Of a DNA stretch of 64,000 nt, positions 25,832-34,327 are shown piece after piece. The stretch lies in the NCBI RefSeq assembly GCF_014197145.1, contig NZ_JACIEZ010000010.1, positions 1 to 64,000 of the forward strand, written 5' to 3'. Under the pieces are notes generated by a model. It was not told the DNA's origin. It was given only the letters and a program-made list of their open reading frames with translations, and did no database searches. The position numbers and the translations under genes are program-made. The stretch comes from Gellertiella hungarica (GTDB taxonomy: Bacteria; Pseudomonadota; Alphaproteobacteria; Rhizobiales; Rhizobiaceae). The first letter of the stretch is position 1; every line of letters begins with the position of its first letter.

Positions 25832-27121
25832 ATGACAGACATCGTGGTATTGGGAGCCGGTCTCGGCGGGACGATCATGGCATTCGAGCTGAGGGATCAG
25901 GTGCCGCCCGGCAGCCGCATCACCCTCGTCAGCAAGGGCAGCACCTATTCCTTCGTGCCGTCCAATCCTTGGGTGGCGGTGGGCTGGCGCGAGCGCAAGG
26001 ACATCGAGGTCGACCTGCAGGCAGCCTGCGAGCGGCGGGGCATCCGGCTTCTGTCCCAGGGCGCGGAGCGGGTTCATCCCGAGGAGAACCGGGTACTCCT
26101 CGCCGACGGCACCAGCATTTCCTACGACTATCTGGTGCTCGCGACCGGGCCGGACCTTGCCTTCGACGAGATCCCCGGCTTCGGCCCCGGCCAGCACAGC
26201 CACTCCGTCTGCCATGTGGATCACGCCATGATGACGCGCGAGGCCTTCGAGCGGCTCGTCGCCAATCCGGGGCCGGTGGTGATCGGGGCGGTGCAGGGCG
26301 CTTCCTGCTTCGGGCCGGCCTACGAATTCGCCTTCATCCTCGACAAGGCGCTGCGCGATGCGCGGGTGCGCGACCGGGTGCCGATGACCTTCGTCACCTC
26401 GGAGCCCTATATCGGCCATCTCGGTCTCGATGGCGTCGGCGATACCAAGGGGCTGCTCGAGAGCGAACTGCGCAACCACCACATCAAGTGGATCACCAAT
26501 GCCCGCGTCACCCGGTTCGACGAAAAGGCAGTGGTGGCGGAGGAGATCAACGAGGATGGCAGCGTCAGGGCCACCCATGAGGTGCCCTCGGTCTTCACCA
26601 TGATGCTGCCGGCCTTCCGCGGCGTGGCCGCCGTGCGCGACATCGAGGGCCTTACCAATCCGCGCGGGTTCATCACCGTCGACAAGCACCAGCGCAACGC
26701 CCGCTTCCAGAATGTCTTTGCGGTGGGCGTCGGCGTCGCCATTCCGCCCATGGGCAAGACGCCCGTGCCCGTCGGCGTGCCGAAGACCGGTTTCATGATC
26801 GAAAGCATGGTCACGGCCACCGCCCACAACATCGCCCGCCTGATCGACGGGAAGGCACCCAATGCGCAGGGCACCTGGAATGCGGTCTGCCTGGCCGATT
26901 TCGGCGATGGCGGGATTGCCTTCGTCGCACAGCCGCAGATCCCGCCCCGCAACGTCAACTGGTCCTCGTCCGGCAAATGGGTGCATGCCGCCAAGGTGGG
27001 TTTCGAAAAATACTTCCTCTACAAGGTCAAGCTCGGCAAGTCCGAACCCTTCTACGAAAAGCTCGCGCTCCAGGCGCTCGGCATCGACAAGCTGAAGGCC
27101 ATCGCACTCGACGAGGCCTGA
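25832..27121 (+). CDS. sqr: Sulfide:quinone oxidoreductase
   Basis: This 429-residue flavoprotein has an N-terminal FAD-binding motif (VVLGAGLGGT, residues 5-14). Three cysteines at 127 (SVCHVDHA), 159 (GASCFGP) and 353 (NAVCLADF) match in spacing the three catalytic cysteines of classical membrane-bound SQR. The amphipathic C-terminal region (KVGFEKYFLYKVKLG) is typical of the quinone/membrane side. It oxidises sulfide to polysulfide or persulfide and passes electrons to quinone. GGAGGAGGCGGAAC gives a strong ribosome site. It is divergent from trxC, with palindromic candidate operators between. A related flavocytochrome c or SQR-like family is less likely because all three Cys are present. 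Confidence 0.85.
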   Translation: MTDIVVLGAGLGGTIMAFELRDQVPPGSRITLVSKGSTYSFVPSNPWVAVGWRERKDIEVDLQAACERRGIRLLSQGAERVHPEENRVLLADGTSISYDYLVLATGPDLAFDEIPGFGPGQHSHSVCHVDHAMMTREAFERLVANPGPVVIGAVQGASCFGPAYEFAFILDKALRDARVRDRVPMTFVTSEPYIGHLGLDGVGDTKGLLESELRNHHIKWITNARVTRFDEKAVVAEEINEDGSVRATHEVPSVFTMMLPAFRGVAAVRDIEGLTNPRGFITVDKHQRNARFQNVFAVGVGVAIPPMGKTPVPVGVPKTGFMIESMVTATAHNIARLIDGKAPNAQGTWNAVCLADFGDGGIAFVAQPQIPPRNVNWSSSGKWVHAAKVGFEKYFLYKVKLGKSEPFYEKLALQALGIDKLKAIALDEA

Positions 27122-27313
27122 CCGCGCCGGCCGCCGGCCTGCCGGCCCCCTGCCGGGGGACCGGCATGGATCGTGGTTTTTAGTTTTATGTATAAATATA
27201 AAAGCTTATGCTTCCTGATGCAGATCTCGTTAAGATTCTCGGTCTAGCGTCCGCGCCAAACGCCGATGACCGGCCTTCCCCTGCGCATGATCGCGCGCCG
27301 CATACGAGAACGC

Positions 27314-29362
27314 ATGTCCATGGCCGCATCCACCCTGTCGCATACCCGCGAAGCCCTTTCCCGTCATCTCGCCTTCATCGGCTTCGGGGCAGAGGACCGC
27401 AAGGCGCTGACCCTCGCCCACGAGGCAATCACCGAAGCCTTCGTCCCCGCGCTCGAACATCTCTACGACCAGATCCGCGTGACCCCCGAGGTCGCAGGCC
27501 TTTTCCGCGACGAGGACGCGGTCGAGCGCGCCAAGGCTGCACAGCGCGGCCACTGGCTTCGGCTGCTCTCCCATGGCTTCGACGATACCTATATTGCGGA
27601 GGTGCTGAAGATCGGCGAAGTGCACGCCTCGCTCGGGGTGACACCGGGACTGATGGTGGGCGCGCATACGCTGCTGCTCACCGAGGCCCTGCACATGCTG
27701 GCCCGGCTCAGCCACGACCGGGTGGGGCCTGCGGCAAAATCCGCCCTCATCAAATGCGTGCTGGCCGACATCCATTTTTCCATCGAGGTCTATCACCGCG
27801 AGCTGGAGCGCGCCCGCGACCTCAGCGAGACCCGGAAGGCGGAAATTCTCTCCAGCCAGCGCGATGCGCTGGACATTCTGGAACATGCGATCAACGAGGT
27901 CGCGATCGGCAACCTGGAATACCAGATCCCCACGCCGCAGCCGGGACGGTTCGGCGTTACCGTGGACAATTTCAATGCCGCCATCCGCAAGCAGCGCCAG
28001 CTGGTCCGGCAGATCGAGCACAAGGCGACCCACGATCCGCTGACGGGGCTTTTCAACCGCGAGCACTTCTTCCGCTGCGCCCAGCTTCTTCTCGACGAGG
28101 CGCGGGCAGGGGGCGGCAACGTCATCGTGGAGATGATCGATCTCGACGGCTTCAAGCTGATCAACGATACCCTCGGCCACGACGTGGGCGATGCCTGCCT
28201 GCGGGAGGTCGCGCGCCGGCTGCGCCGCCTGTGCGGGCCCGAGGCGCGGATCTTCCGCCAGGGGGGCGACGAGTTCACCGTCGTACGCCCCGCCGCCGCC
28301 GATGGCGCGGATGCCTCCGAAGCCTATTACGAGCGGATCCTCTCCGGCCTCCAGGAGCCCATCCCTGTCGAGGCGCACATTCTGCATGTCTCGGCCTCCA
28401 TCGGCTCCGCTGACAGCGCCGCCGATCCCGACTCCGATATCGAGAACCTCACCCGCCACGCCGATCTCGCGCTCTACGAGGCCAAGAACAAGGGCAAGAA
28501 CCGGCATTGCTCCTTCGCGCCTTCGCTGCTGCTGAGGGCGCTGCAGAGCGCGAACATCATCGCCAGCAGCCACCGCGCCCTGGAGGAGGGGCGGTTCTCG
28601 CTGCATTTCCAGCCGAAGCACGATCTGGCGACCGGTCATGTCGTGGGTGCCGAAGGGCTGCTGCGCATGCGCGGCGAAGGCGGCGAGTGGCTGACGCCCG
28701 GCGCCTTCGGCCCCGCCCTCGACGATGCCGCCTTCCAGCGGGACATCGGCAACTTCGTGCTGGTGGAGGCCGTCCGGGCGATCCGCCAGTGCCGGCACGT
28801 GCTGCCCGCCTTCGGCCATGTGGCCATCAACCTGGATACGGCGCAGTTCATCGAATCCGGTTTCGTGACGGACCTTGCCCGGCTGATCGAAGAGCGCGAG
28901 ATCACGGCGGACAATCTCCAGATCGAGGTGACCGAGCGCGTCATCATCAATGACGGCCGCTACGGCACCGCCCGGCATCTCAACGCGCTGGCGGCGCTCG
29001 GCATTTCCATCGCGCTCGACGATTTCGGGACCGGCTATGCCTCCCTCAACCATCTTCGCTCGCTGCCGATCGATACGGTGAAGATCGACCGGTCCTTCAT
29101 CCGGGCCCTGCGCAACTCGCCCGTCGAATATCACATCACCCGCGCCATCGTCGCGCTCGGCCGGGACCTGCGCAAGACGGTGGTGGCCGAAGGCATCGAG
29201 GATGTCGAGACGCGGGCGCTGCTGGTCGAGATGGGCTGCCAGATCGGGCAGGGCTATCTCTTTTCCCCGGCCCTCTGCCTGACGGATTTCATCGCCTATT
29301 GCCGCCAGACCCATGACGTGCGCCATCTGCCGCCGGCCCAGGGAAGGGTGGCGCGGGGCTGA
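27314..29362 (+). CDS. Globin-coupled GGDEF-EAL c-di-GMP enzyme
   Basis: This is a soluble protein of about 682 residues. A protoglobin-type sensor (about residues 20-165) has a proximal-His candidate His104 in GEVHASLGVTPGL, the pattern of heme-based oxygen sensors. The GGDEF domain is intact (GGDEF at 317-321) without an RxxD I-site. The EAL domain has EGL instead of EAL, but keeps EVTER, DDFGTGYAS, KIDRSF and VAEGIE, so phosphodiesterase activity is plausible. It likely converts O2 level into c-di-GMP change. The in-frame ATG at 27266 is an alternative start; neither has a strong ribosome site (GAGAA before 27314). An AT-rich promoter-like stretch lies near 27185-27210. Confidence 0.85.
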   Translation: MSMAASTLSHTREALSRHLAFIGFGAEDRKALTLAHEAITEAFVPALEHLYDQIRVTPEVAGLFRDEDAVERAKAAQRGHWLRLLSHGFDDTYIAEVLKIGEVHASLGVTPGLMVGAHTLLLTEALHMLARLSHDRVGPAAKSALIKCVLADIHFSIEVYHRELERARDLSETRKAEILSSQRDALDILEHAINEVAIGNLEYQIPTPQPGRFGVTVDNFNAAIRKQRQLVRQIEHKATHDPLTGLFNREHFFRCAQLLLDEARAGGGNVIVEMIDLDGFKLINDTLGHDVGDACLREVARRLRRLCGPEARIFRQGGDEFTVVRPAAADGADASEAYYERILSGLQEPIPVEAHILHVSASIGSADSAADPDSDIENLTRHADLALYEAKNKGKNRHCSFAPSLLLRALQSANIIASSHRALEEGRFSLHFQPKHDLATGHVVGAEGLLRMRGEGGEWLTPGAFGPALDDAAFQRDIGNFVLVEAVRAIRQCRHVLPAFGHVAINLDTAQFIESGFVTDLARLIEEREITADNLQIEVTERVIINDGRYGTARHLNALAALGISIALDDFGTGYASLNHLRSLPIDTVKIDRSFIRALRNSPVEYHITRAIVALGRDLRKTVVAEGIEDVETRALLVEMGCQIGQGYLFSPALCLTDFIAYCRQTHDVRHLPPAQGRVARG

Positions 29363-29595
29363 GGCGGCGATTCGCCCGCGCCTCTCCGGCCACCGCTCGC
29401 GGATGGCCGGCGATCACTGTAAAGTGATTATTGATGCCATTTGGGATGTCGTTCACAAATATTGAACGGTTTGTCTCTGCGGAAACCGGCCGATCTCACG
29501 GGCTCGTGATTGCACAGCCGGGTCCGCCATCTTGTTGTAAAATATCATGATCAGTAGCGTCCGCTCCGTTCCATGCCTGAAGGGAGAAACGCCGC

Positions 29596-30438
29596 TTGAT
29601 CGCCGATCTGATCCTCTGGACCGTGCTGGTCCCCCTGGCCCTCGGCCTCGCCCTCGGGCTGTTCAGCCGCCATGCGGGGGAGCGGCGCGCGCTCGGTGGC
29701 GGGCTGCTGTTCGTCCTGGCGCTTCTGGCCGTTGTGGCCATCGAGGGGATGCCGGTCTTCCCGCCGGTCGCGGGCAAGCAGAAGCTGCCTTTCGTGCTGG
29801 CGGGCCTTGCGGTTCTCTTCTTCCTCCTCGGGCATGTCCGCCGCCCGGCCGGACGGCTCCCGGCGGCAGCAACGGTGCTTCTTGCCGCCGCCGTGCCGGC
29901 GGTCTGGATCGGCTACCGCATTCTTTCCGCAGCGCCCGTGAAGGCCTTCCTGGTCTTCGGGCTCCTGTTCTTCTTCGCGCTCGCCGCGGCCTTGCTCTCG
30001 CCGTCGCCCCGGTCCCGGGCACAGGGACAGGCGCCGCTCGCGGCACTGCTTTTTGCGCTCATCGCCACGGCCGTCGTTTCGGTCACGGGCGGCTATATCG
30101 GCATGGCACAGGTGTGCGGCGCCGCCGCCGCCGCAACCGGGGGCTGGCTCCTTCTGTCCTATGTCGCCTATCTCGGAGGCGATGACGCCGCGATGCATCC
30201 CGGTCCTCAGCCCCTGCTGGCCTGGCTGGTGCTGACGGCGCTGCTGATGGCCGTGACCGCGCTTCTAGCGCCCTCTGCCAATCCGGTGGCGCTGGTGCTT
30301 GCAGCCCTTCCGCTTGCCCTCGCCGCCTGGCTCGAACGGCGCGGACCCGATCTGCCGCGGGCGCTCCAGCCGGTTGCCGCCGGTGCGATCTGTGCCGTTC
30401 CGGCGCTTGCCGCCATCCTCGTTTCGGTTCTCGCCTGA
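29596..30438 (+). CDS. Uncharacterised polytopic membrane protein
   Basis: This 280-residue, very hydrophobic Ala/Leu-rich protein has about eight predicted membrane helices and no recognised motif. The start is TTG at 29596, supported by AGGGAGA at 8-9 nt; no ATG is available nearby in frame. It ends 56 bp before the yceI-like gene on the same strand, so the two may be co-transcribed. Cytochrome b561-like proteins often pair with YceI, but the His ligands of that family are not evident here, so I do not assign it. Confidence 0.6.
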   Translation: MIADLILWTVLVPLALGLALGLFSRHAGERRALGGGLLFVLALLAVVAIEGMPVFPPVAGKQKLPFVLAGLAVLFFLLGHVRRPAGRLPAAATVLLAAAVPAVWIGYRILSAAPVKAFLVFGLLFFFALAAALLSPSPRSRAQGQAPLAALLFALIATAVVSVTGGYIGMAQVCGAAAAATGGWLLLSYVAYLGGDDAAMHPGPQPLLAWLVLTALLMAVTALLAPSANPVALVLAALPLALAAWLERRGPDLPRALQPVAAGAICAVPALAAILVSVLA

Positions 30439-30494
30439 CCGGCGGAACCGGGCCCACCCCCCACCATCCATCAACATCACTGGAGATCATACGG

Positions 30495-31073
30495 ATGAAG
30501 TTCACCCTGCTTGCCGGCGCTCTTTCGGCCCTCGTTCTGGCCTCGCCCGCTCTTGCGGCCGATTCCTACGACATCGACCCGACCCATGCCTGGGTTTCCT
30601 TCAAGACCAACCATGCCGGCTGGTCCAATGCGCACGGCATCTTCAAGACGGTCTCGGGTTCGATCTCCTTCGACAAGGACGACGTCACCAAGAGCAGCGT
30701 GGAGATCACCATCGATGCCGGCAGCATCGACACCAATGACGCCAAGCGCGACGAACACCTGAAGAGCCCCGACTTCCTCAACGCCGCGGAATTCCCCGCG
30801 ATCACCTTCAAGAGCACCGCCATCGAGAAGACCGGCGACAAGACTGCCAAGGTGACCGGCGACCTGACCGTGGTCGGGACCACCAAGCCGGTGACCCTCG
30901 ACGTGACCTTCAATTCCGAAGCGTCGCTGCCCTGGGATGCCTCCGTGGTGAAGACCGGCTTCTCCGCGACCGGCTCGTTCAGCGGTCCCGATTTCGGCCT
31001 CGCCAAGATGACCGAGTTCGGCCTCGGCCCGGACATCAAGCTCGACATCGACGTCGAGGCAGTCAAGAAGTAA
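30495..31073 (+). CDS. YceI-family periplasmic lipid-binding protein
   Basis: This 192-residue protein has a signal peptide (ending ALAADS, about residue 22) and a single YceI beta-barrel domain starting DIDPTHAWVSFKTNH and including DEHLKSPDFLNAAEFP. The family binds isoprenoid or amphiphilic ligands in a hydrophobic barrel in the periplasm. A TGGAG lies about 10 nt before the ATG. It is followed by a clear terminator at 31094-31122. Confidence 0.9.
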   Translation: MKFTLLAGALSALVLASPALAADSYDIDPTHAWVSFKTNHAGWSNAHGIFKTVSGSISFDKDDVTKSSVEITIDAGSIDTNDAKRDEHLKSPDFLNAAEFPAITFKSTAIEKTGDKTAKVTGDLTVVGTTKPVTLDVTFNSEASLPWDASVVKTGFSATGSFSGPDFGLAKMTEFGLGPDIKLDIDVEAVKK

Positions 31074-31093
31074 CCGGCCCTTCGTGGACGGGA

Positions 31094-31122
31094 GAGGGGC
31101 GGGTGAAAACCCGCCCCTTTTT
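31094..31122 (+). terminator. Rho-independent terminator
   Basis: A stem GGGGCGGGT/ACCCGCCCC with a short A-rich loop is followed by five T, 21 bp after the yceI-like stop. Confidence 0.9.
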
Positions 31123-31234
31123 CATGTCCTGCGGCAGACTCTGGTTCTTTCGGACGGCCGGGCCTATCCTGTGACCGAATCCGGCGGCTTCCGGCCCGCC
31201 TGACGGCATGGCATTGCATCGGAAGGAGAAGAGA

Positions 31235-31717
31235 ATGAGCGTCGCCTTCGTGAAGGAAGAGAGCGCCGAGACCGCAGCGGAAACCCAGCTGCCCGACAGG
31301 CCCATCTCGCCCCACCCCAATCTCGTCACCGAGGCGGGTCTGAAGGCGCTCGAGGCGCAGCTGCAGGAGGCGCGCGATGCCTATGCCGCGGCCAATCTCG
31401 TCGAGGATGTCAACGAGCGGCGCCGGCAGACGGCGGGGCCGCTGCGCGACATCCGCTATCTTGCCGAACGGTTGCGCACGGCCGAGGTGATGCCGGCACC
31501 GTCCTCGAACGCGGTGGTGGCCTTCGGCAGCACCGTCACCTTCTCCCGCGAAGACGGGCGGGTGCAAACCTACCGGATCGTCGGCGAGGACGAGGCCGAT
31601 CCGAAGAACGGCTCCATTTCCTATGTGTCGCCGGTGGCGCGCCTGCTCTCCGGCAAGGCGGTCGGCGATGTCGTGACGCTGAACGGGCAGGAGCTCGAGG
31701 TCGTTTCCATCGCCTGA
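31235..31717 (+). CDS. GreA/GreB-family transcription factor
   Basis: This is a 160-residue protein. A short N-terminal helical part (about residues 20-75, LVTEAGLKALEAQLQEAR, ERRRQTAGPLRDIRYLAERL) matches the GreA/GreB coiled-coil region, and an FKBP-like C-terminal domain (about 85-160) contains the DPKNGSISYVSPVARLL motif. It probably binds the RNA polymerase secondary channel and aids release from backtracking. It is not necessarily the main GreA of the cell. GGAGAAGAGA before 31235 fixes the start; the in-frame codon at 31208 is upstream of it. Confidence 0.85.
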   Translation: MSVAFVKEESAETAAETQLPDRPISPHPNLVTEAGLKALEAQLQEARDAYAAANLVEDVNERRRQTAGPLRDIRYLAERLRTAEVMPAPSSNAVVAFGSTVTFSREDGRVQTYRIVGEDEADPKNGSISYVSPVARLLSGKAVGDVVTLNGQELEVVSIA

Positions 31718-31721
31718 ACGG

Positions 31722-31753
31722 AAAAGGGCCGCGGTTTCCCGCGGCCCTTTCCT
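31722..31753. terminator. Bidirectional terminator
   Basis: AAAGGGCCGCGG/CCGCGGCCCTTT forms a perfect stem with a 4-nt loop between two convergent genes. T-rich on one side and A-rich on the other, it serves both the Gre factor and the aminotransferase. Confidence 0.85.
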
Positions 31754-31771
31754 TTATCTTTTGGTCCGCCC

Positions 31772-33151
31772 TCAGCCGAGAACGGTGGTCAGCGCGCTGT
31801 CGATCGCATCGACGATGCGGTCGATGTCGGCCTTGGTGGCGATCAGCGCCGGCGAAAGGCAGAGCGTGTTGTTCAGCCCGTTCAGCGAACGGTTGGTCGC
31901 GCCGATGATCACGCCGTTTTTCAGGCAGTCGGCGACAACGGCCTGCACCAGCTTTTCCTCGAGCGGCTCCTTGGTCTCGCGGTCGGCCACCAGCTCGGCG
32001 CCGAGGAAGAGGCCCTTGCCGCGCACGTCGCCCACGACCTTGTGCTTGCCTTTGAGCTCTTCGAGGCGCGACAGGCAGTAATCGCCCATCCTGATGCAGT
32101 TCTCGAGCAGGCCTTCCTCCTCGATGATGCGCATGTTTTCGAGTGCGGCCACCGGGCCGGCCGTGCAGCCGCCGAAGGTGGAGATGTCGCGGAAATAGCT
32201 CATCGGATCGGAGGCATCGTCCTTGAACATCTCGAAGACGCGCTCGGTGGTGACGGTGCAGGAAATCGCCGCATAGCCCGACGCCACGCCCTTGGCCATG
32301 GTGACGAAATCCGGCTGGATGTCGAAATGCTGGTAGCCGAACCACTTGCCGGTGCGGCCAAGGCCGCAGACGACCTCGTCGATATGGAGCAGGATGTCGT
32401 ACTTCTTGCAGATCTCCTGCACCCGCTTCCAGTAGCCTTCCGGCGGCACGATCACGCCGCCACCGGCGGTCACCGGCTCAAGCACCAGGCAGCCGACGGT
32501 CGCGGGGCCTTCGCGCAGGATCACTTCCTCGATGGCATCGGCGGCACGTTCGCCATAGTTCTCCACGTCCCACTGCTTGCGGTATTCGAGGCAGTGCGGA
32601 ACCATCACGAAACCATCCGGATAGGGTCCGTACTGGGCGGCGCGCTGCGGCTGGCCTGACGTGGCGAGCGTGCCGATGGTGGTGCCGTGATAATCGCGCT
32701 CGCGGAAGAGGATCTTCCACTTGTTGCCGCCATGGCGACGATGCGCGATCTGGCGCACCATCTTGTAGACCTTCTCGTTCGCCTCGGAGCCCGAGTTCGA
32801 ATAGTAGACGCGGGTCATGCCCGGCATCTTCTCGATCAGCTTTTCGGCAAAGAGCGCGCCCGGGACGGTGCCGGCGGCACCGGCATAATAGTTCAGCTTC
32901 ACCAGCTGGTCGCGCACGGCGTTTGCAATGCTCTCGCGGCCATAGCCGACATTGACGGTCCAGACGCCGCCGGAGACGGCATCGAGATATTCGTTGCCCT
33001 TGGCATCCCAGAGCCGCATGCCCTTGCCTTCGATGAAGACGCGCGGATCGACGGTCTCGTAGACCTTGTGCTGGCTGAGATGGTGCCAGACATGGGCGCG
33101 GTCCGCCTCGATCACCTTACCCAGATCGTTCGTTTGCAAATTCAGTGTCAT
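31772..33151 (-). CDS. tpa: Class III aminotransferase, taurine--pyruvate aminotransferase-like
   Basis: This is a 459-residue PLP enzyme of aminotransferase class III. The PLP Lys lies in TMAKGVASGY (about residue 288), with cofactor contacts GSEANEK and HIDEVVCGLGRTG. The N-terminus (NDLGKVIEADRAHVWHHL) and overall layout resemble taurine--pyruvate aminotransferase (sulfoacetaldehyde-forming), which I infer from memory of that family. Other omega-amino acid:pyruvate transaminases remain possible. No taurine transporter or sulfoacetaldehyde acetyltransferase is in the window. GAGGGAA lies just before the ATG. Confidence 0.75.
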   Translation of the reverse strand: MTLNLQTNDLGKVIEADRAHVWHHLSQHKVYETVDPRVFIEGKGMRLWDAKGNEYLDAVSGGVWTVNVGYGRESIANAVRDQLVKLNYYAGAAGTVPGALFAEKLIEKMPGMTRVYYSNSGSEANEKVYKMVRQIAHRRHGGNKWKILFRERDYHGTTIGTLATSGQPQRAAQYGPYPDGFVMVPHCLEYRKQWDVENYGERAADAIEEVILREGPATVGCLVLEPVTAGGGVIVPPEGYWKRVQEICKKYDILLHIDEVVCGLGRTGKWFGYQHFDIQPDFVTMAKGVASGYAAISCTVTTERVFEMFKDDASDPMSYFRDISTFGGCTAGPVAALENMRIIEEEGLLENCIRMGDYCLSRLEELKGKHKVVGDVRGKGLFLGAELVADRETKEPLEEKLVQAVVADCLKNGVIIGATNRSLNGLNNTLCLSPALIATKADIDRIVDAIDSALTTVLG

Positions 33152-33400
33152 GGTTCCCTCAGCAACTAGAATGCCAATGCGACTGCCGTTCTGGGCCTGC
33201 CTCGCGCGGCCCGCCAGGGCGGATGAACAGGATCATGCCGAAACCGTGCCGACAGATCAATGAAGTCCGCGGCGGGCTGCCGGCTCTGCGGGCGCGCAGC
33301 ACCCCTCAGACAGGCATAAACCGGATGAAGGCCATACAATGGTGCCACTTGCGGGGAAAAGATAGTCCCCTGGGCACCGGAACGGGTGCAAAACACACAG

Positions 33401-33430
33401 AACGAAAGGCGGCCCCGAACGGGGGCCGCC
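33401..33430 (-). terminator. Terminator of the small Pro-rich protein gene
   Basis: A stem GGCGGCCCC/GGGGCCGCC with a 5-nt loop is followed on the - strand by CTTTCGTT, 40 bp after the stop at 33470. The rest of the 33152-33469 gap holds only the upstream region of the aminotransferase gene; I see no other feature. Confidence 0.65.
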
Positions 33431-33469
33431 GGATCGTTTGCAGTGCCGGAGCGGAACCAGCGGGCCTTG

Positions 33470-33772
33470 TCAGGCCTGGGTTTCGTCCGGGGCGGGACCG
33501 GGTGCGGCCGGCGGGTCCGACGGCGCAGGATCGGTCGGCGGCACCGGATCCGGTGCCGGTGCGGCATCGAGCATCGTCTTGGCGATCAGCGAAGCGGCCT
33601 TGCCGATGGCGTTGGGGGCCGTGTCGCCGCTCTCCGCAACCTGAGCTTTTGCCAGATGGCCGACGCTCTGGCTGCTTTTCGACTGTTCCGGCATCGGCTT
33701 GTCTGCGGACCGCGTCTTGCCGGCGCCGGAGACATCCGGCGCGTGGCCTTTGGGTCCTACCTGTTGAACCAT
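33470..33772 (-). CDS. Small hypothetical Pro/Ala-rich protein
   Basis: This is a 100-residue protein with no recognised family. The N-terminal half is Ser/Lys/Ala-rich. Residues about 55-70 could form an amphipathic helix (GKAASLIAKTMLDAA), and the last 30 residues are a Pro/Asp/Ala tail with PDPVPPTDPAPSDPP. A perfect ribosome site (GAAGGAG, 7 nt before ATG), an AT-rich upstream region with a TATAAT word on the - strand (33800-33805) and a terminator downstream support it as a real single-gene unit. It has no signal peptide or membrane segment. It is divergent from the type I secretion operon. Confidence 0.65.
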   Translation of the reverse strand: MVQQVGPKGHAPDVSGAGKTRSADKPMPEQSKSSQSVGHLAKAQVAESGDTAPNAIGKAASLIAKTMLDAAPAPDPVPPTDPAPSDPPAAPGPAPDETQA

Positions 33773-34327
33773 GTAAAGTCTCCTTCAATAAAGATATACA
33801 TTATAAATATTATTTGACATTGCTTGCTTGGGGCTGAAGCGGAGCGATCCATGGCGCGCGGGATGGCAATCAGGAGCTGCGATAAACTCTGGAATCGGCA
33901 ACTCCAAATCGAGTAAATCTGCTGCCCGGAGTTTACGGAAAGGGAATTCAACCTCTGGCGGTGAAACCCAGGGGAGAGCGGATGCAGCCTGCCTTCCAGA
34001 ACCCGGTTGCGACCGGATCGACTCGGCTCTGTACCGTTTTGCGGCACCGGAAGCGCCGAGAAGAGTCCAAAATTGGTCGATTGCAGGCTGCCGGGGTCAT
34101 CATGCCGCAGGCGATTAAGTGCCTCTTTTCCACGGGTTTAAGTAATAATGCATCACTATCAAACGAGAAATAGTCGTTTACATCTGATAATCCCGCTATT
34201 ATAGATACCGGCTGAATTCTCCGATGTGTTGCAGACGGGTCCACTGCGGGGCGGTGGGGCTGCGGTCAGTCGGGGAGCGGGCAGATCCTGACGGGATCGA
34301 GGCGACCTTTGCGTTTCGGGGGAAGTG
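33773..34327. other. Upstream region of the type I secretion operon
   Basis: No supported gene lies in these 555 bp. Short open frames here lack ribosome sites. The two ends are AT-rich. The segment before 34328 carries the promoter candidate at 34177-34205. Confidence 0.4.
34177..34205 (+). promoter_or_regulatory. Candidate sigma70-type promoter of secretion operon
   Basis: TTTACA (34177-34182), a 17-bp spacer, then TATAGA (34200-34205) lie about 120 bp before the tolC-like gene. The spacing is ideal and the hexamers each match 4-5 of 6 consensus positions. Confidence 0.4.
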
